Source: Anaeramoeba flamelloides (taxonomy: Eukaryota > Metamonada > Anaeramoebidae). Taken from it: a DNA stretch of 64,000 nt. The position numbers were made by a program, and so were the translations under genes. This document shows, piece by piece, positions 1-11,114 of the stretch (position 1 is the stretch's first letter; each line of letters starts with the position of its first letter). The stretch is taken from assembly GCA_027625915.1 (NCBI GenBank), contig JANTQA010000060.1, positions 4,526,001 to 4,590,000 on the forward strand, given 5' to 3'. The notes under the pieces are model-generated. The model did no database searches and had not been told where the DNA came from. It was given only the letters and a program-made list of their open reading frames with translations.

Positions 1-166
1 ACGTTGTTCTTGATACATTAAAATAATTGGAAATGGCACTAACTCGAACTACCCTGTTTTCCATATTTTTGATACTTTTCCAAGTTTCAAAGGCCTTTTC
101 AATATTTGTTGAACAATTTCTGACTGAAGAACTCAATGTGTTTCTCTTTATAATTTTTGTTATCAT
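1..166 (-). CDS. Transposase fragment with Psq/CENP-B-like HTH (pogo-type), runs off left edge
   Basis: An open minus-strand frame starts at an ATG (166-164) and stays open for 55 codons to the window edge, so only the N-terminus is visible. After a short basic leader the segment at about residues 22-55 reads IEKAFETWKSIKN, then RVSAISNYFNVSRTT. This has the layout of a Psq-type helix-turn-helix, with a helix, an Ala-Ile before the turn, then a recognition helix beginning NVSRTT. That fold is the usual N-terminal DNA-binding domain of pogo/Tigger/CENP-B transposases. The start codon lies about 110 bp inside a terminal inverted repeat ending at 276, the normal spacing for a Tc1/mariner-superfamily transposase. 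The catalytic DDE part would lie left of the window. A plus-strand ORF over the same bases has worse composition and I take it as a shadow. The HTH call rests on motif recognition alone. Confidence 0.55.
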   Translation of the reverse strand, partial: MITKIIKRNTLSSSVRNCSTNIEKAFETWKSIKNMENRVVRVSAISNYFNVSRTT

Positions 167-276
167 TTTCAAAAACAGAATTGTTGTAAAAACCCCAATT
201 AAAAAAAAAGTAGAAAAAATGAAAAAAAAGATCTGTTTCACATTTTTTCCCTGTTTCACTTTTTTTCCACAACAGT
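1..276 (-). mobile_element. End of a probable autonomous pogo-like DNA transposon (family F1)
   Basis: Read on the minus strand, the element begins at 276, next to a TA at 277-278, with ACTGTTGTGGAAAAAAAGTG. It then repeats the GTGAAACAGGGAAAAAA motif and runs into the transposase frame. The same terminal repeat, including the GTGAAACA motif, bounds ~400-bp elements at 17854-18271, 24254-24651 and 59519-59934. This copy is the only one carrying a coding sequence, so it may be the source element of that MITE family. The other end is outside the window. Confidence 0.55.
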
Positions 277-324
277 TAAATCACATTTAAGTTGCCCAGT
301 TTTAATTTTTTTTATCTTGAACCA

Positions 325-717
325 TTTTGATCCAAATAAAAGAAAAAAAAAATAAAAATAAAAATGTATAGGTATCCAAAATTATAAAAGGAGTGGAATA
401 AAAAATTGTATAGCTAATTTTGATGAAATTCCATTAACAATTATTAATTGATCAAATTAATAGATATCATGGGCCAATTGTTTGTCTTTTTTTTTAACTA
501 AACTCAAATTTAACCTTATATCAACTAATGATTGAAAAAAAATTCCGATCTAACTAAATAGAGAACGTAAAGGTAAAAAAGGTGATAAAAATAAAAAAGA
601 CAAAAAAATGATAAAAATAGTTTGAAAAATCAAAATTATTTTCAAATTGAATTTGGAGAGTCTATTGTTGTATTTCTTAAAACTGTTTTAACTGTGTTCA
701 AATTTTTGAAATTTTTT
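325..717 (+). mobile_element. Truncated copy of ~540-bp TA-flanked MITE (family F2)
   Basis: The segment matches 5700-6134, 8330-8733 and 44570-44901 in order. Shared blocks include a T-rich 'ATTAACAATT-TTGATC' block, 'CTATCAAC-ATTGAAAAAAA' and the end 'CTGTGTTCAAATTTTTGA'. The left ~110 bp of the family, including its left terminal repeat, is missing here. No coding sequence is seen. Confidence 0.6.
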
Positions 718-1618
718 TATTTATTGTTAAGCGTTAAATGAAAGAGTCTAATCTGATATTGGAGAATTTTGAAGTGGATAAATTTGATACTTATAATTTA
801 AAGAGTATCTAGAATAAGCACAGTCATTCGAAGTATTTTAAAATTAATTAAGTTTTCAAAAAAAAAAAGAGGGAACAATAAAGAGTCTATAAAAAAAATG
901 AAAGAAGAAAAAAATGAAAAAGTTAAAAATAATTAATGTGGAAAGCGGAAAGTATTTGGATCCAAATTAATGTGTGTATGTGTGTGATCGATGAAGATTC
1001 ATTTATTTTTGAGCTCCCTTTTTCCTAAATTGCATATTATTTCATATTAGTAAAAAAGTATTCGATGTTAACTTCATAGATTTTTTAAATGTTCAGTTTC
1101 CTCAATAATTCATCTATATCCTATTTGACTATTATATTGAAATCAAAGTTTTTTGATTGTTTTGAGTTGTTTTAATCTTGGAGTATTTTTGAGTTTTCTG
1201 ATATCTTTTACAGTCTCATATGAAGTTATATGCATCATCAACTTTCTTTTTACTGTATGTACATGTTGTGGTTTCTACTCCCTTTTTCCCAGCCCACATT
1301 TATATCTATTCAAACCATTATATAATTATAGTAGTTTGAATACAGTTTTTGATGATTTGAAGTTTAAGTGGGGGTGTTTTTTGTTGAAGTTTTCTGGAAA
1401 TTGGATGATTTTGAGGTATCTTTTCAGCTTCCAGTTTTCTTCACCTTGGGATAAATTCGTTTTTTCTTTTATTAATTTAATGTGAACATCATGGGGTTTC
1501 TTCTATTGATCTCATATTTCTCCATGTTTTCCCAGTAAATATTTTCTATTTGGTCCATTTTCAGGTCTTGGCCGACATGGACCAATTTTAGGTAAATTTT
1601 CGAATTTAGTTTCCATTA
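718..1618. other. A+T-rich spacer or 5' intron DNA, no gene recognised
   Basis: Only short chance ORFs are present, including a hydrophobic one at 1153-1485 with no recognisable motif. A 26-base stretch at 1566-1591 is bounded by TTTTCAG and GTAAAT, so it could be a micro-exon of the PDI gene. Its translation does not resemble PDI, so I do not annotate it. Confidence 0.4.
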
Positions 1619-1627
1619 TTGCAAATA

Positions 1628-2402
1628 GAATCTATCAAATATTCCCGAAAATACCCGAAAATCGAAAATACTCGAAAATTTTTCTAACCTGGAAAAAACA
1701 CTTTTAAAACAACTTCTATGGAACACTGGTGCCAATATACTCAGTATAAAGGTAACTTTGGCTTTTATTTTCGAAAAAAATTTTTTTTTACTGAAAATAT
1801 CAAAATTCAAAAAAATTAAATTTTAGGAAATGGTATTCAACCCATTTTGTGTGAAGGGGATAAGTATCGTAAGATGACTATAACATTTCGGATCATTTCG
1901 GAATGGTATTAACTAAATGAGAGAAAATGCACTTGAATTGAAAATTTCTAATTGTTTATCATTACCCATAATTTTGTAATATTAAATACAATCAAAAAAT
2001 AACCGAGTAATATCTAACCGTGCAACACATACCCATATCCGACATAAGGTGACACAAGACAAACTTTATTTAACTTCCCATTCCATAAAAGGAACTGGTT
2101 TAACCAAAACATACCAACAAAACCCTTACCAATACCCTGGCATAATTATACACTTACCCTAATAAGAACCAACAATTACACAAATATACTCAAAAGGTAC
2201 CAAAACCTCTTTAGAGAAGTTTAAAGTAGAAAATTCAAAAAAAAAAAAATTTGTCTGAAAGTAAAATTGTTATTTTACCGTTAAACGGGGCACATTGACA
2301 CCAGTGTTATCTTGGAAGTTGTCCATAACGTGTTTTTATGTGATTAAAAAATTTTCGGGTATTTTCGATTTTCGGGTATTTTCGGGAATATTTCAAACAC
2401 CC
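1628..2402. mobile_element. Mutator-like non-autonomous DNA transposon with 9-bp target duplication
   Basis: Two ~100-bp inverted arms face each other. The left arm (from 1628) carries AAATATTCCCGAAAATACCC and a block ending in ACTGGTGCC. The right arm (about 2300-2402) is its reverse complement, with a few mismatches. The 9-bp sequence TTGCAAATA is present on both sides (1619-1627 and 2403-2411). Long inverted arms plus a 9-bp duplication are the hallmark of Mutator/MULE elements. The ~550-bp interior has no long ORF, so the copy depends on a transposase from elsewhere. It lies just upstream of the first recognisable PDI exon, probably inside an intron. Confidence 0.8.
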
Positions 2403-2594
2403 TTGCAAATACCTCCAAAAATTTTAATCTGAGATTTTTATTTTGTATATTCAAAACCATTTCTTTATTATCATTTTTTTTTAATTTTTTATAAATGTTT
2501 CTTTATTTTATCATTAAATTAAACCAAAAGTAATAATTTTTGATTCAATCTTTAATTTTTTCCATCATCTTTAATTTTAATATTTATATTATAG

Positions 2595-5500
2595 AAATGA
2601 AAAATATATATGAAACGATTGCCTTTGCCGAAATTTCTGAAGATGAACAAGGTAATTTGAATTTTTTTAAATTTATATATTAAATCTTGATTTTATTTAA
2701 ATTTTCAAATAAACCAAATATATCTTCCTACCAATCAATATATTGTTCAATATTCTTTTAATTAATTTTTTTATCTAAAGTTGTTGAGTTATTAGAAAAT
2801 ATCGCAGAATCTGAATTAAAACAACAGTTTTTATTTGCTGGTAAAAAAGGAAGCGCACAAAATACTTTAACTATATATAGACAATCCGATAAAACTGAGA
2901 CTAAATATAATGGTGATTTCGAAGAAAATGAAATTACTGAAGTAACATCTTTTTTTTTTTTTTCTTTTTTTTTTTCATTTTTTTCTATCAATGCTAAGAG
3001 AAAAGAAAATGATGATATTTTAATCCATAAATTATTCATCACAAACAAGTTAAACATTTTTGACAAAAAACTAACTTATAATGAACATATAATAATGTTC
3101 TTAAGGAACTTTTCACTTAAAAAAATTATCTTCATTTTTTTTTAGGATTTCACCTTTTAAATTTCAACATAAAAAAACTTAAATTTTGTCCATTGTTTTC
3201 GATCATTTGAAAATTCAACTTTAAATCGATAAAACTGAAAAATTAAAACTATTTTTTGGAATTCGCAATTCAATTGTTAAAAAATAAGCAAGATTACAAA
3301 ATATTATCTTTTTAGTAACAACCAAAAGAAACATAATACGTTTAAAAAAAAATTCTTTTAAAGTGGAATCATGAAAAACAAAAAAAAAAAATTAAAGTTG
3401 CTAAAATCCTATTGTTTAAGTTCTTAATTTGTCAAATTTCTTTTTAAAATCTATTTTTATATTCCAATAAATCAATTTTTATTTTTTTTTTTTTTTTCCT
3501 AAAATCTCACAATGAATATATAATTTTATATATCTATATCTTTATATCTTTATCTATGTTTGTGTATGTCTCATAATTTTTTACAAATAAATAATAAATA
3601 AATAAATAGTGGTTAAACGAATATTATCTACCATTTATCCAAGAGTTAACCTTCAGCACTCTTAAACATTATTATGCAAAACAAGCACCGGTTTGTTACT
3701 TGTTGATGGACGCTGATGAAGAAAAGGAAGATCGTCCTTCTGTTCAATTAATTTCTGAATTAAATAATGAATTCTATGGAAAGGTTTGGTTTGTATGGGC
3801 ATATTCAAACGAATTACCAACTTTAGCAGATCGTTATTTAATTACTGAATTTCCAGGTATGGTATTAATTAATAATATCAATAAAGAACATTATACATAC
3901 AAGGGAAAATTTACTAAAAATGAGATCAAAAATTGGCTAAACGAGTAAGATATTTCTTCAAAAAATTTACAACAAAAATTTTTTTAAAAAAAAATGTTTT
4001 TTTATAAAATTATAGTTCTTTTATTATTATTATTATTTTAGGGGGATGTTATTAACATCTCTTGTTTGCAGATAGTTTTTTTTTTACTTTTTGTTTTGAT
4101 TAGAAAATCATTAGATTTTTTAAACAAAAACAAAAAGTGAAAAAAATAGCTGTTATGTTTTCTTGAATTTAAATGAATTGAGTTAAATCTTTGTTTTTTC
4201 TCTATTCTTTTGAATTTTGGAAAAGCGCCGTTAGGTTTTTTTTAATTTAAGAAATGAACCGAAAATTTCAGAAATTTTCGGTTTATTTCTTAAATTAAAA
4301 AAAACCTAGTCACTCTACAGCACTCTTTGAATTCCTAAAAAAATTACAGTTTTTTTAGAAGATCCACTTAAATTGATTCTAATTGAATAAAAGGAAACCT
4401 TGAAAATTGAAAAATTTTTCTACAAAAATAAAGTATATTCTTTCGAACAGTTTTAATCAAAAAATAAACAAAAAATAGAAAGAAATTACTAAAAATCTTT
4501 AAACAAATCCAATTCATAATTTAAAATTTTCTCAATCTATAAAAGTATTAACCTTCAATATTGATTTGAATTTAGGTATACTATTGAATACTAAATTAGA
4601 TGTTGTATTGGAATCAGAAGAATGAAAAAAAAAAAAAAAGTTTTTATTTTGAAACGCGGGTTATAAGGTATTTCCGAAAAAGTGGGAACTTTTTTTTTAC
4701 ATTTCCTAAAAAATTCTCCCTGTTAGTGACGATATTTGAAAGTGAAAATATAAAATCAAGTGAAATATTAATACTTATTGAATCAAAACCTATTGTCTTT
4801 ATTTCAAAATATATTCATTAAAATGTTTCCAAAAAATGAAAAAATAAAATTAAACTTTTTTTGGAGAAAACAATACACTGTCAATTTCAATAAAAAGGGG
4901 GTAATATGGTTTGGATATATATTATTTTTTAACAATAAAATACAGTTATAAGGTTTTTCATTCAATTGGAAATTTTTTTTAAATTAACCCTCTTTGGTGA
5001 AAATTTTTTCTATCAAAAAGAAAAAAATAATCACTAATTTTCACACTTATAAAAAATATCCTCTAAAATTGAGATCAGAAATTTTAATCTCATTTATTGC
5101 CAGGTAATACAAACAAACAAACAAATTTAATTATTATTAAGATTCACAAATGGTTTTTAATAATTTTACAGTCATAAAGAATTCAATTTTAGATGAAAGG
5201 TTATTTAGCAGTTGCTAAACCCCTGTTATTATTTTCATGGATTAATTACTTGAAAACTTTTATTTATAATCAAATGAAAAATTATCTTTACCTTATTTAT
5301 ATTACCCTTTTTAAGTTTTAAAAATATTTTTCATTTATTTTTTTTCTTTAAAGAAAAAATAGAAAGTTTACTTGCCTTAAAATAAAATCAATCAAATTTT
5401 CTATAATTTTGTATATTTAAATAGTTTTCTGATTTTATTTTAAAGATATTTTATCTTAAATTTGTCCCTATTTTTTTGGAAATATCTTTTTGTGTGTTTT

Positions 5501-7203
5501 TTTTTAGTAATCAGTTTAAACATACAATTTATTTAGTAACAAAAGATCAGATACTAAAAAAGAAAAAAATTTAATAACAATTATTGAATTTAAACCCCTT
5601 TCCAAAAATTTGAACCCATCCAAAATCAAAAATAGGTAAAATAAAACTAAATTTATTATATTTTTACAAACCTAATATAAAACCACATTTAAGTATTACA
5701 CATTATTAATCTTTTAATAAGTAATCGTTTTCATTCAAATAAAAGAAACAAATATAAAACAAAAAAATCAAAAATAATTGTTTGTCCAAAATAATGAAAA
5801 GAGCAGAATAAAAAATGTATATATTGGTAAATTTGTTGAAATTTCATTAACAATTGTTGATCCATCAAATGATAAGATATCGTCGATCAATTGTATGTGA
5901 TTTTTCTATTTAACAAACTAAAAACTAATCTTCTATCAACCATTGAAAAAAATTTCCAGATCAAACGAAACAGATTAGGTAACTGGAAAAAAGGAAATGA
6001 AAACAAAACAAAAAAGACAAAAAATGAATTTCATATTTTTGCAAAATCAAAATTATTTCCAAATTGTATGTAAAGTGTAGTATTTTTATTCTTTCAAATG
6101 TTTAAACTGTGTCAAAATTTTTGAGAATTTGATTTATTTTTACATAATTTTTGGTTTTTATATAGAAAAAAAATTCATTAATGGATTCACAGCATCTTTG
6201 AACCAATCATTATTTTCTATTTTCAATTGAATAATCTAAATCTTTAATATTGTTGCAGATTTTTAGGGTTTCTTTTTTTCGTTAAATTTGAATTAGAAAA
6301 TTATAAAAACATGGATTGAAAAAAAAACATAAAAAAAAAAAAAAAAGATATAAACAGAAATAGAAACGAAAGAAATTAAATAAAAAAAAATGAAAAAATA
6401 AAAATTAGTAATAATTAAAAAAAATGAAAAATAATAATAATCAGAATCTTCTTGTCTCATGATGAAAACCTTAGAAATATTAAAGTTTAAGAGTTGAAAA
6501 GTTAACACCAATTTTTGAATTTTAGTTTAGTTCACTTGAAAAATTGAAATGTATTTTGTGGTAAAAAACAGATTACTTTTATAAATTTACAAAATTTTAA
6601 AAATCAAATTTCAAAAAAATATAATAAAATTATCCAATATTTTCGGCTAGAACAATATTAATCTAATTTATTTTAATTGTATTTTTCTTTATTTAAAAAA
6701 GTTTTTTCGCTGGAAAAGTTGAAAAATCTATCAAAAAAGAATTAATTCCTGAATCAAATGATGGTTTAATTAAAACAGTGGTTTATGATAATTGGGACGA
6801 AATAGTAAATGATCCAGAAAAGGATGTATTAATCAAAATTTATGCTGACTGGTGTCAACATTGTAAAAAATTGGAACCAGTATATCAAGAATTAGCAGAA
6901 AAATTCCAGGATAGCCAAAATTTGGTATTTGCACAAATTAACGGAGATAAAAATGAAATTAAACCAGATCTAAAAGTAAGTGGATATCCTACAATAATGC
7001 TATTCCCTGCTGAAAATAAAAAGGAATTTATTTTGTTTGAAGAAGAAGAGCGTTCAATTGAAACCTTAAGTAAATTTTTAACAGAAAATTGTAAAACTAC
7101 AGAAACAATAATAAAGGATAATTCTTCAGAAGAAGGTGCTGATGAAAAAATGCAAGAGGATCAAAAGAAAGAAGAAGAAGAAGAACCAATAAAAGAATTA
7201 TAA
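2595..7203 (+). CDS. Protein disulfide isomerase (b-b'-a' part; 5' end not seen)
   Basis: Four exons join in frame: 2595-2651, 2781-2941, 3610-3944 and 6702-7203, with GT-AG introns. They give 350 residues counted from the Met at 2597, which is an internal codon rather than the start. The first ~180 residues align with the PDI b and b' domains (the WLNEYYLPFIQELT stretch matches the usual LPLVIEFT junction). Residues ~205-315 are a thioredoxin-fold a' domain with active site WCQHCK (Cys235, Cys238) and the cis-proline loop SGYPTIMLF. An acidic tail ends in IKEL, a plausible KDEL-type ER retention signal. PDI forms and reshuffles disulfides in the ER lumen. The active site is CQHC rather than the usual CGHC. 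The expected N-terminal a domain and signal peptide are missing and are probably on exons further left. AATAAA follows the stop by about 40 bp. Confidence 0.85.
4185..4340. repeat. Fold-back repeat (family F9) in PDI intron
   Basis: A near-perfect hairpin pairs TAGGTTTTTTTTAATTTAAG with its complement around a GAAATTTTCGG loop. The flanking blocks (GAATTTTGGAAAAGC on the left, CACTCTACAGCACTC on the right) recur, rearranged, at 57420-57625 and weakly at 40565-40680. No coding sequence is seen. Confidence 0.65.
4341..5590. other. PDI intron interior, no gene recognised
   Basis: Part of the 2757-bp intron 3945-6701. It is A/T-rich with homopolymer runs and short chance ORFs. I see no conserved coding block or terminal repeats here. 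Confidence 0.5.
5593..6134. mobile_element. ~540-bp TA-flanked MITE (family F2), complete copy
   Basis: Starts AACCCCTTTCCAAAAATTTG next to TA (5591-5592) and ends with TCAAAAATTTTTGAG-like sequence followed by TA (6135-6136), giving short imperfect terminal inverted repeats. It is collinear with 8204-8733 and 44364-44901. TA duplication and these ends suggest a Tc1/mariner-type non-autonomous element. It lies inside the PDI intron. Confidence 0.7.
6137..6701. other. End of PDI intron, purine-rich low-complexity stretch
   Basis: Contains an A/G-rich run at about 6310-6430, then A/T-rich DNA up to the 3' splice site AAAAAAG at 6701. Nothing coding is seen. Confidence 0.5.
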
Positions 7204-7596
7204 ATTATTTTTTAAAGTTATTTTGAAATTGATACTTTTTTTGTGGAATAAAAAAGTTCAGAAAAAGCAAAAATACAAAATTTTCGTTTTACTTTCCTTT
7301 CAAATAAATAATATACTTTGGAAACTTCCATCTTCAAAAAATCTTTTTTTGCATTATTTAAGAATAAATTTTTTGAAAAAAGTTCACCTTTTCAAGAATA
7401 AAATCAAGTTTTATTATTAGTTTTTAAGAAAAAATTATCGATTTTAAATAAAATCAGTTATCAAATCATCTTAAAAATTATTTTCTATAAAGTAATTAAC
7501 TAAGGTAAACTCTTTTATTGTGTAATATTGTTTAATTATACTAAAAAAAAAAAGTTGAAGGTGAATAAATACAGACTCTCATTAATGTAAATGTTT
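7204..7596. other. 3' flank of PDI gene
   Basis: Contains the likely polyadenylation signal (AATAAA near 7246) and A/T-rich spacer. No gene is seen. Confidence 0.45.
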
Positions 7597-7600
7597 TTAA

Positions 7601-8940
7601 GGGAGTAGCCACGATAAAGGAAAATTTTTCACTATTTTGCAATTTTGAAAAGGATCAGAAAATAACATTTTTTACTTTGGTTGTAACTCTTTGACTTTTA
7701 TTCTTTAAAGAACTTCATTCATTAGATTTTTTAAATTTTTTTTTCAAAGTCTCAAAGAAATTTCCACAATAGAATGTTGAGTTGAATTGCTCAGATTAAT
7801 GTTTCAAATGTTGAATAACTTATCTTTTATCCTTATCTCAGCATTTTATTGTGGTATTTAATTACTTCATCATTTTTGAGTTTTTGTTCATCATTACAAC
7901 AATAAAAACAATTAGAAATATTTTATATCAGTGACATTTTGGATAAATGGATTTTGTTTTGTAAGAACAATAACAGTACAATCAAGAGAATCGCAAAGGG
8001 GAACTAAAATGTGCTTAAATAACATGCAGGGTTCAAAAAAAAATAATAATTATCGCAAAACCTTACTTGTTAGGATTTTAAATAGTTGGGTTTGGTGGAA
8101 TAGGAGCTGTGAATATGATTATATTTTATCAAATTTTAAACATCAAAATAGTTTAAGGTTTTATTCTAAGAATCTAAAATTATCTTCTCCTATAAAAAAA
8201 CTAAACCCGATTCCAAAAATTTGGACACATCAAAAATCAAAAATAGGAAAAAAAAAAACTCAATTTATTATGTTATTGACATACCCTAATTAAAACCGCA
8301 TTTAAGTAAAATAGTATTAATGTTTTTATAAGTAACCATTTTCACCCTAATAAATGAAAACAATATACAACTAAAAAATAAAAACCAGCATGTCCAAAAT
8401 AATGAAACGAGCTGAACAAAAAATATATTGGTTAATTTGTTAAAATTACACTTACAATTGTTGATCAATCAAATGACAAGATACCATGTACCAATTTTAT
8501 GTCTAATTTTTCTATTTAAGAAACTCAACGTTAACCTTCTATCAACCATTGAAAAAAAATTAAGGATCTAACTAAAAAGATTACATAACAACAAAAAAGG
8601 AAATGAAAACAAAACATAAAGACAAAAAATGAAATTGTTTGTAAAATCAAAATTCTTTCCAAATTGGATTTAAAATGTGGTATTACTATTCTTTCCGCTG
8701 TTTAAACTGGGCCTAAAATTTTCGAATTAAGTTTGTTTTAATAAAACAAAAAAAAAGAATCAACAGTATTTTATCAATATATTCTCTTTTTTTTTATGTT
8801 CAACATGAATTTTAAAAAAAATATCAAATAATTTTCTGAAAAATTTTTTTGGAGAATCTAGGATCACACATCACTAAAATAAAATACTCTTATCTCATCT
8901 CGAACAAAATTTTATGGTGTCTTATGGTGTAGCTACTCCC
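7601..8940. mobile_element. TTAA-flanked DNA element (piggyBac-like ends) with a nested MITE
   Basis: The left end reads GGGAGTAGCCACGATAAAGG and the right end is the imperfect reverse complement (GTGTAGCTACTCCC). Each is flanked by TTAA (7597-7600 and 8941-8944). Duplication of TTAA is typical of piggyBac-type elements, although the terminal bases here are GGG rather than the usual CCC. No transposase can be read, so it is a non-autonomous or decayed copy. A family F2 element at 8204-8733 is inserted in it and is therefore younger than this insertion. Confidence 0.7.
8204..8733. mobile_element. ~530-bp family F2 MITE nested in the TTAA element
   Basis: The left end AACCCGATTCCAAAAATTTG lies next to TA (8202-8203), and the right end GGCCTAAAATTTTCGAATT is followed by TG where TA is expected. 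It is collinear with 5593-6134 over its whole length, with scattered substitutions and small indels. No coding sequence is seen. Confidence 0.7.
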
Positions 8941-8944
8941 TTAA

Positions 8945-11110
8945 AATATTTTAAATTCAATAATCTATATTAATTTAGTGAATCATATTAAAAACTTTTT
9001 CAAATAAAAGTTCACATCTCTCAAATCATCCATTCTATTGAATTTGATGTTTAATAAGATATTATCTTCTTGATGATTTTCATTTTGTTATTTTTTAAAA
9101 TTTCATTTTTTGTTTTTTTATTTATGGATATTGAACAGTTTGAAAAAAAAAATAAGTTAAGAAGAAACCAATTTGGAAATAATCTGATAGTGTAAAAATC
9201 ATAACAGTTTAAGTTTGATTTTGAATGAGTTATTTATAGGAATTAAGAAAGGCTGTTATTGAGTTGATGTATGGAACAAAAGAAAAGAAAAAAATAACGA
9301 AAAAAACAATCATAGTAAAATACCCAGATGGATTTTAGTTGTAATTGGAAACGAGACTTACAAGAACAAAAGTTTGGTGTGTAAAGAATTATAAATAAAA
9401 TTGTGAAGAAATATTTCTCAATTCACCTTGTTTCAAAGATTTTTATATTGGTTTTATAATAATTTTTCTCTACAATTTACAAAAAGAGATTTCTCATTTC
9501 AAATAAAAGGATAGATCAATTTTCAAAATATTTAATTTTAATCTTTATTGTTTTGTTTTAATGGGTTTTAAAAGATTTAGTTGGGTGTTTTTTTTTAATA
9601 TTTTAAAGGCTTTTCTGAGATTTTAGAAAGAGACTACAATTAATTTGATTCGATTATGAATAATTCTTGAAATTTTCTTTTTACATTTATTTGAAAAAGA
9701 GTTTATTTTTCAAATTTGGTCAAGTTTCAAAATTGGGTCAATTCTATTGAAATATATTAGCGGTGGTTTTAAAAAAAACTATTTTATATGCTATTCTAAG
9801 GAGTTGTAGTGTGTGTTAGATTATTTTAGGGTGGGTTTGGCAAGTTTGGGTTTAAATAGTATGTTAGGAAATTTTGGCAAGTATTTTGAAAAAAAAAAAT
9901 AATTAAAAGAGGAATTATATTATTTCACTTATTTTAAATGGTAAAAATTTTCCACTTAACTTTGGTAAAAAAAAGTGGGTTTTATCCAAATTTTTAAAAA
10001 TGTGTTATTTAGATGATTCTAATATTTTGAATTTTTCAACAATTTAAGTCATAAAATATTAACAATTGGCAAATAATCTTTTTGGGTTCCCCACGTCTCC
10101 ACAAAGCTATGAAAAAAAATATCATACTAATGAAAATAATTAAGAAACTCTTCAAAAATACGAAAAAATTCAATTTGACCAATTTGAAAATTTAATAGAA
10201 TGTCTTCAATTTGAGCATATATTGATACTTGTGCTTTTCGAAAAAACAATTTTTTTCAAATTTATTTTTAATAGACTTTTTTCAAATGTTTTTATCAAAC
10301 CAAGCCATAAAATGGTGGCTATTATTACATAAACTAAAGTAAACTGGTTGGATTTTCGAAATAAAAAAACAGTTACAAAAGATTCACTGCAAAATAATTG
10401 AAAAAATGAGAAAAAAATTTAAATCAGAATTACGAATTATTTTTAGTTCTCTATGCAACGGAAAAATAAATAATTATCAAACAAATCAAACAAATCCATG
10501 AAATCTTCACCTTTGAAGAATTCAAAAACATTACATATTTTCTGAACACAAACTAGAATTAGAAGAATTAAATGAATTAATAGGATCTGTAAATTAATTT
10601 GGAGAATTCGAAGAAATCAGAATTAATTTGATAATCAAAAATTTTACAAATAAAAAGTTTTTCCCTTTAGAATAAAAAAATAACCCAAGTAAGGGCGGGG
10701 TGGTTGCACCAAATGTTATGGATAAGATTAAGAAATAAATAATTTTTATTTATTTCTTGTTCTATCAATTTTTTCATTTTTTTGATTTCCGTTTGATTAG
10801 TTTAATTTGATTTTGACAGTTTACTAGGATATATGGTACTCTGATATTTAACAAAATATTAATCTATTTGGTGATTGAAATGATTTGAAGGATTCAGTTT
10901 CACATAAACTATTGAACTCAAAATTTGAAAAATAAACTTACTTCCTTAATGAATGTATCTTTTGTTTCAATCTTTGAAATAATATTCCTTACTTTGGTTG
11001 AGTTTGAGAAAAATTATTTTAAATTGGAATTTTGATAGCAAATTTGTAAAAAAATGTTTTTTCGAAAAGAATAAATAGGAGTGGGGTGAGAAAATCAAGC
11101 TTAAAAAACT
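8945..11110. other. Long A+T-rich spacer, no gene recognised
   Basis: No ORF above background and no exon-like block. A 12-bp-arm hairpin (AAGAAATAAATA and its complement) lies at about 10724-10752, just right of a short G-rich patch at 10690-10712. I could not pair other terminal repeats. Confidence 0.45.
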
Positions 11111-11114
11111 TTAT

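Noticed and set aside
27-290. Plus-strand ORF with signal-peptide-like start (MALTRTTLFSIFLILF)
   Set aside because: It lies antisense to the HTH-containing frame and runs into the transposon terminal repeat. Hydrophobicity comes from T-rich codons.
1566-1591. Possible PDI micro-exon between TTTTCAG and GTAAAT
   Set aside because: Phase would fit the next exon, but the translated residues do not resemble the PDI b domain and such splice-like sites are frequent by chance here.
7931-8293. 120-codon ORF inside the TTAA element
   Set aside because: It has no transposase motif and runs into the nested F2 MITE, so it is a chance frame.
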